Source: Roseibium sp. (GTDB taxonomy: Bacteria; Pseudomonadota; Alphaproteobacteria; Rhizobiales; Stappiaceae). From it: a stretch of 64,000 nucleotides of DNA. The notes beneath the pieces are model-generated. The model did not search any database and was not told the origin of the DNA. It worked only from the letters and a program-made list of their open reading frames with translations. Of the stretch, positions 60,766 through 64,000 are shown one piece after another. The first letter of the stretch is position 1, and each line of letters begins with the position of its first letter. Position numbers and translations under genes: made by a program. The stretch lies in contig JAEPNV010000010.1 in assembly GCA_017643215.1 (NCBI GenBank), forward strand, positions 62,001 through 126,000, read 5' to 3'.

Positions 60766-63700
60766 ATGACGAACAACGAGCTGAAGACCAGCACAGCCAT
60801 GCGAGCCAACAACACGTCCGCGGATAAGACCGCGCCCAAAACGCCTCTTGCTGCGCGCCGCGACCTGGCTGCCGAACAAGGGCTTTATAACCGCGCGCGC
60901 GAGCACGACGCGTGCGGCGTGGGCTTCATCGCGCATATGAATGGCGAAAAGTCCCACAAGGTGGTCGCCGATGGACTGAAAGTCCTCATCAACCTCACCC
61001 ATCGCGGTGCTGTCGGTGCCGATCCGTTGATGGGCGATGGCGCCGGCATGCTGGTCCAGATCCCGCATACCTTTTTTCAAGAGGAATTGGCGCGGGACAA
61101 CATCGCCCTGCCTGCGCCCGGAGACTATGGCGTCGGGTTCCTGTTCCTGCCGCAGGACGATGAACTGCGCGCGGTCTGTGAAGAGATCGTTGAGCGCGTC
61201 ATTCTAAAGGAAGGCCAGGAGCTTATCGGCTGGCGCACGGTTCCTGTCGACAATGCGAGCCTCTCCAAGGCGCCGGACATTGCGGCGACCGAGCCGGTGT
61301 CCCGGCAGGTGTTCATCAAGCGCCAGGGCGGAGAGGACCAGGACGCGTTCGAACGCAGGCTTTATGTGCTGCGCAAGGTCATTGCCAACACGGTCCGGGC
61401 CGAGACCGATGCGGTCAAGCGCGGCTTTTATATCGTCTCGCTGTCCAGCCGCACGATCGTCTACAAGGGGATGTTCCTCGCCTATCAACTTGGCGCTTAT
61501 TACAAGGACCTGAACGACCAACGCTTCACGTCCGCGCTTGCGCTGGTCCATCAGCGGTTTTCGACGAATACGTTTCCGTCCTGGGACCTGTCGCACCCGT
61601 ACCGGATGGTCGCCCACAATGGCGAAATCAACACGCTGCGCGGCAACGTCAACTGGATGGCCGCGCGGCAAGCGTCTGTATCCTCGGCGCTTCTCGGTGA
61701 CGACATTTCAAAGCTGTGGCCGATTTCCTACGAAGGCCAGTCGGACACGGCCTGTTTCGACAACGCCCTCGAGTTTCTGGTGATGGGCGGCTATTCGCTC
61801 GCCCATGCCGCGATGATGCTGATCCCGGAAGCCTGGGCGGGCAATCCGCTGATGGACGACAACCGGCGGGCGTTTTACGAGTATCATGCGGCTTTGATGG
61901 AGCCCTGGGACGGGCCGGCCGCGGTGGCGTTCACCGACGGCCGCCAGATCGGCGCGACGCTTGACCGCAACGGTCTTCGCCCGGCGCGCTACATCGTCAC
62001 CGATGACGACTGTGTCATCATGTCGTCGGAAGTCGGGGTGCTCCCCGTCGACGAGGAAAAGATCGTCCAGAAATGGCGTTTGCAGCCCGGCCGTATGCTT
62101 TTGATCGATCTGGAGCAGGGCCGCATCATTTCCGATGATGAAATCAAGCGCGAACTGTCCACCGCCAATCCCTACAAGGACTGGCTGCACCGTTCGCAGA
62201 TTGTCCTGGAAGACATGCCGGAAGTGCGCGGCCGCGCGCCGGTTGCCGGCGAAAGCCTGCTCGACCGCCAGCAAGCCTTCGGCTACACCCAGGAAGATAT
62301 CAGGCTCCTGATGCAGCCCATGGCGACCGTGGGCCAGGAAGCCATCGGGTCCATGGGCACCGACACGCCGATTTCGGCGCTCTCGGACAAATCGAAGCTG
62401 CTATACACCTACTTCAAGCAAAACTTTGCCCAGGTGACGAACCCGCCGATCGATCCGATCCGCGAAGAGCTGGTCATGAGCCTGGTGTCGTTCATCGGCC
62501 CAAGACCGAACATCTTTGACCTGAAGGGCGCCTCGACCTCAAAACGGCTCGAGGTCCGCCAGCCGATCTTGACCAATGAGGATTTGGAAAAGATTCGCGC
62601 GATCGGTGACATCGCAGACAATCAGTTCTCCGCAAAGACGCTGGACATCACCTATTCCGCCGATCGCAGCGCCGACGGGATGGAAGACGCTTTGGCGGAG
62701 CTGTGCCGGAGGGCAGAAAAAGCCGTTCGGGCGGGCGACAACATCATTATTCTGTCCGACCGATTGATTTCCCGCAGCCGCATTGCGATCCCGGCGCTGC
62801 TGGCGACCGCCGCCGTCCACCATCACCTCATTCGCAAGGGGCTGCGGACATCCGTAGGCCTTGTGGTGGAGACCGGCGAAGCGCGGGAGGTACACCACTT
62901 TTGTGTCTTGGCCGGATATGGCGCAGAGGCGATCAATCCGTACTTGGCGTTCGAAACACTGTTATCGATGCACGCGGAAATGGATTTCCCGGAGGAAGTC
63001 GACGCGGGCGAGGTCGTTGAGCGTTACATCAAGTCCATCGACAAGGGGATCTTGAAGGTCATGTCCAAGATGGGCATCTCGACCTATCAATCCTATTGCG
63101 GCGCTCAGATTTTTGACGCGGTGGGACTGTCTTCCGAATTTGTCGAAAGGTTCTTCTTCGGCACCGCCACCATGATCGAGGGCATCGGATTGTCACAGGT
63201 CGCCGGCGAAACAGTCGAACGGCATGCAGAAGCATTTGGTGACGACGAGGTACTGCGGCGCTCGTTGCAGGTGGGCGGCGAATACGCTTACCGGATCCGG
63301 GGCGAGAACCACATGTGGACCCCGGATTCGATCGCCTTCCTGCAACATGCGGTCCGTGCCAACCTGCCTGACAAGTACCGTGAATTTGCGACGGCAGTGA
63401 ACGAAGAAAGCGGCCGGTTTTCGATACGCGGTTTGTTCCGCGTCAAATCCGCCGACGAACTTGGCCGCACGCCGATCGACCTCGATCAGGTCGAACCGGC
63501 GCATGAGATCGTCAAACGGTTTGTGACCGGCGCCATGTCATTCGGGTCCATCTCCCGCGAGGCGCACACGACCCTTGCCATTGCCATGAACGAAATCGGC
63601 GGCAAGTCGAACACCGGGGAAGGCGGTGAGGAGCCGGAACGCTTCAATCCTTTGCCCGACGGATCGATGAACCCGCAACGCTCGGCCATCAAACAGGTGG

Positions 63701-64000
63701 CATCGGGGCGGTTTGGCGTGACAACCGAGTATCTCGTCAACTCCGACATGATCCAGATCAAGGTCGCGCAAGGGGCAAAACCTGGCGAAGGCGGCCAGTT
63801 GCCGGGCCACAAGGTCGACGCGGTGATCGCGAAGGTCCGGCATTCCACGCCGGGCGTCGGATTGATTTCGCCGCCGCCGCACCACGACATTTATTCGATC
63901 GAAGACCTGGCGCAGCTCATCTACGACCTGAAGAACGTCAATCCGGCCGCCGACATCTCGGTGAAGCTGGTGTCGGAAGTGGGCGTTGGGACCGTCGCCG
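60766..64000 (+). CDS. gltB: Glutamate synthase large subunit, 3' truncated by window edge
   Basis: GltB transfers the amide of glutamine to 2-oxoglutarate, giving two glutamates with electrons from GltD. 1,078 of about 1,550 residues are visible. A propeptide of 49 residues precedes the nucleophile Cys50 (EHDACGVGF). The class II glutaminase domain (SFHQRFSTNTFPSW-type VHQRFSTNTFPSW, EINTLRGN) is followed by the FMN domain start (GGKSNTGEGGEEPERF, IKQVASGRFGVT, KPGEGGQLPG). The 3Fe-4S cysteines and the end of the protein are beyond the window. ATG 60766 has GAGGG five bases upstream. Preceded by a long, hairpin-rich leader. Confidence 0.96.
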   Translation, partial: MTNNELKTSTAMRANNTSADKTAPKTPLAARRDLAAEQGLYNRAREHDACGVGFIAHMNGEKSHKVVADGLKVLINLTHRGAVGADPLMGDGAGMLVQIPHTFFQEELARDNIALPAPGDYGVGFLFLPQDDELRAVCEEIVERVILKEGQELIGWRTVPVDNASLSKAPDIAATEPVSRQVFIKRQGGEDQDAFERRLYVLRKVIANTVRAETDAVKRGFYIVSLSSRTIVYKGMFLAYQLGAYYKDLNDQRFTSALALVHQRFSTNTFPSWDLSHPYRMVAHNGEINTLRGNVNWMAARQASVSSALLGDDISKLWPISYEGQSDTACFDNALEFLVMGGYSLAHAAMMLIPEAWAGNPLMDDNRRAFYEYHAALMEPWDGPAAVAFTDGRQIGATLDRNGLRPARYIVTDDDCVIMSSEVGVLPVDEEKIVQKWRLQPGRMLLIDLEQGRIISDDEIKRELSTANPYKDWLHRSQIVLEDMPEVRGRAPVAGESLLDRQQAFGYTQEDIRLLMQPMATVGQEAIGSMGTDTPISALSDKSKLLYTYFKQNFAQVTNPPIDPIREELVMSLVSFIGPRPNIFDLKGASTSKRLEVRQPILTNEDLEKIRAIGDIADNQFSAKTLDITYSADRSADGMEDALAELCRRAEKAVRAGDNIIILSDRLISRSRIAIPALLATAAVHHHLIRKGLRTSVGLVVETGEAREVHHFCVLAGYGAEAINPYLAFETLLSMHAEMDFPEEVDAGEVVERYIKSIDKGILKVMSKMGISTYQSYCGAQIFDAVGLSSEFVERFFFGTATMIEGIGLSQVAGETVERHAEAFGDDEVLRRSLQVGGEYAYRIRGENHMWTPDSIAFLQHAVRANLPDKYREFATAVNEESGRFSIRGLFRVKSADELGRTPIDLDQVEPAHEIVKRFVTGAMSFGSISREAHTTLAIAMNEIGGKSNTGEGGEEPERFNPLPDGSMNPQRSAIKQVASGRFGVTTEYLVNSDMIQIKVAQGAKPGEGGQLPGHKVDAVIAKVRHSTPGVGLISPPPHHDIYSIEDLAQLIYDLKNVNPAADISVKLVSEVGVGTVA

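Noticed and set aside
1..64000. CRISPR arrays, prophage, integrase or anti-phage islands
   Set aside because: No repeated spacer pattern, integrase, recombinase or defence gene was found; composition appears uniform.

Overview
The window is ordinary, gene-dense chromosome from an alphaproteobacterium, most likely Hyphomicrobiales (Rhizobiales). The evidence is the gene set: the cell-cycle regulators TrcR, RcdA, CpdR and GapR (DUF2312), a split proton-translocating transhydrogenase (pntAA/pntAB/pntB) next to an aa3-oxidase subunit IV, small families such as DUF1192, DUF1244, DUF465, DUF1036 and DUF1465, a CTTGAC-type promoter and high GC. A genus cannot be assigned from the sequence alone. No phage, integron, CRISPR array, complete insertion sequence or rRNA operon is visible; there is one tRNA (Val-GAC).

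Layout. 1-5.6 kb is a central carbon cluster (tkt partial, gap, pgk, class II fba). 5.9-11.4 kb holds a ThiE-like protein, a Sel1-repeat protein, efp, an inositol-monophosphatase family gene and a MotA/TolQ-like plus OmpA-like envelope pair. 11.5-17.6 kb has trcR, a quinone oxidoreductase flanked by short mobile-element repeats, a DUF1192 gene, a candidate small RNA, rcdA, rpmE and a chemoreceptor. 17.8-25.2 kb carries an ABC exporter, an SDR, propionyl-CoA synthetase, a TauE/SafE exporter and an acyl-CoA ligase resembling DmdB. 25.2-32.9 kb has two DUF465 genes around an inverted-repeat element, purEK, a MATE exporter, rpsU, a TPR lipoprotein, an ICMT-like methyltransferase, a flavodoxin-fold reductase and rluA. 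33-44.5 kb has the pnt operon, a UbiB-like kinase, a DUF3445 protein, pepF, a sigma-54 activator and a DUF882 endopeptidase. 45-53.9 kb has gapR, DUF1244, two N-formylglutamate amidohydrolases, DUF1036-pyk, an alpha/beta hydrolase, rpmJ, tRNA-Val, cpdR, a second candidate small RNA and hisN. 53.9-64 kb has a lysophospholipase-like gene, a small heat-shock gene with an RpoH-type promoter and ROSE-like leader, a threonine aldolase, a complete bufferin-type operon (bufA-bufB-bufC-bufD) and the first two thirds of gltB behind a long hairpin-rich leader.

The most interesting system is the buf operon: a small secreted four-cysteine DUF2282 peptide, a DUF692 (MNIO) iron oxidase, its DUF2063 partner and a DoxX membrane protein. 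In described relatives this makes a thiooxazole-modified, copper-binding RiPP. A cUUCGg tetraloop hairpin lies between the peptide gene and the enzyme genes. Most of the unannotated signal is in RNA: two CCUCCC-containing, terminator-ended small-RNA candidates, a ROSE-like thermometer, a four-hairpin leader before gltB and a nested fold in the gap before DUF1036. There are also two MITE-like elements and a dispersed palindromic repeat. All coordinates and motifs were read by eye; no database search was run.
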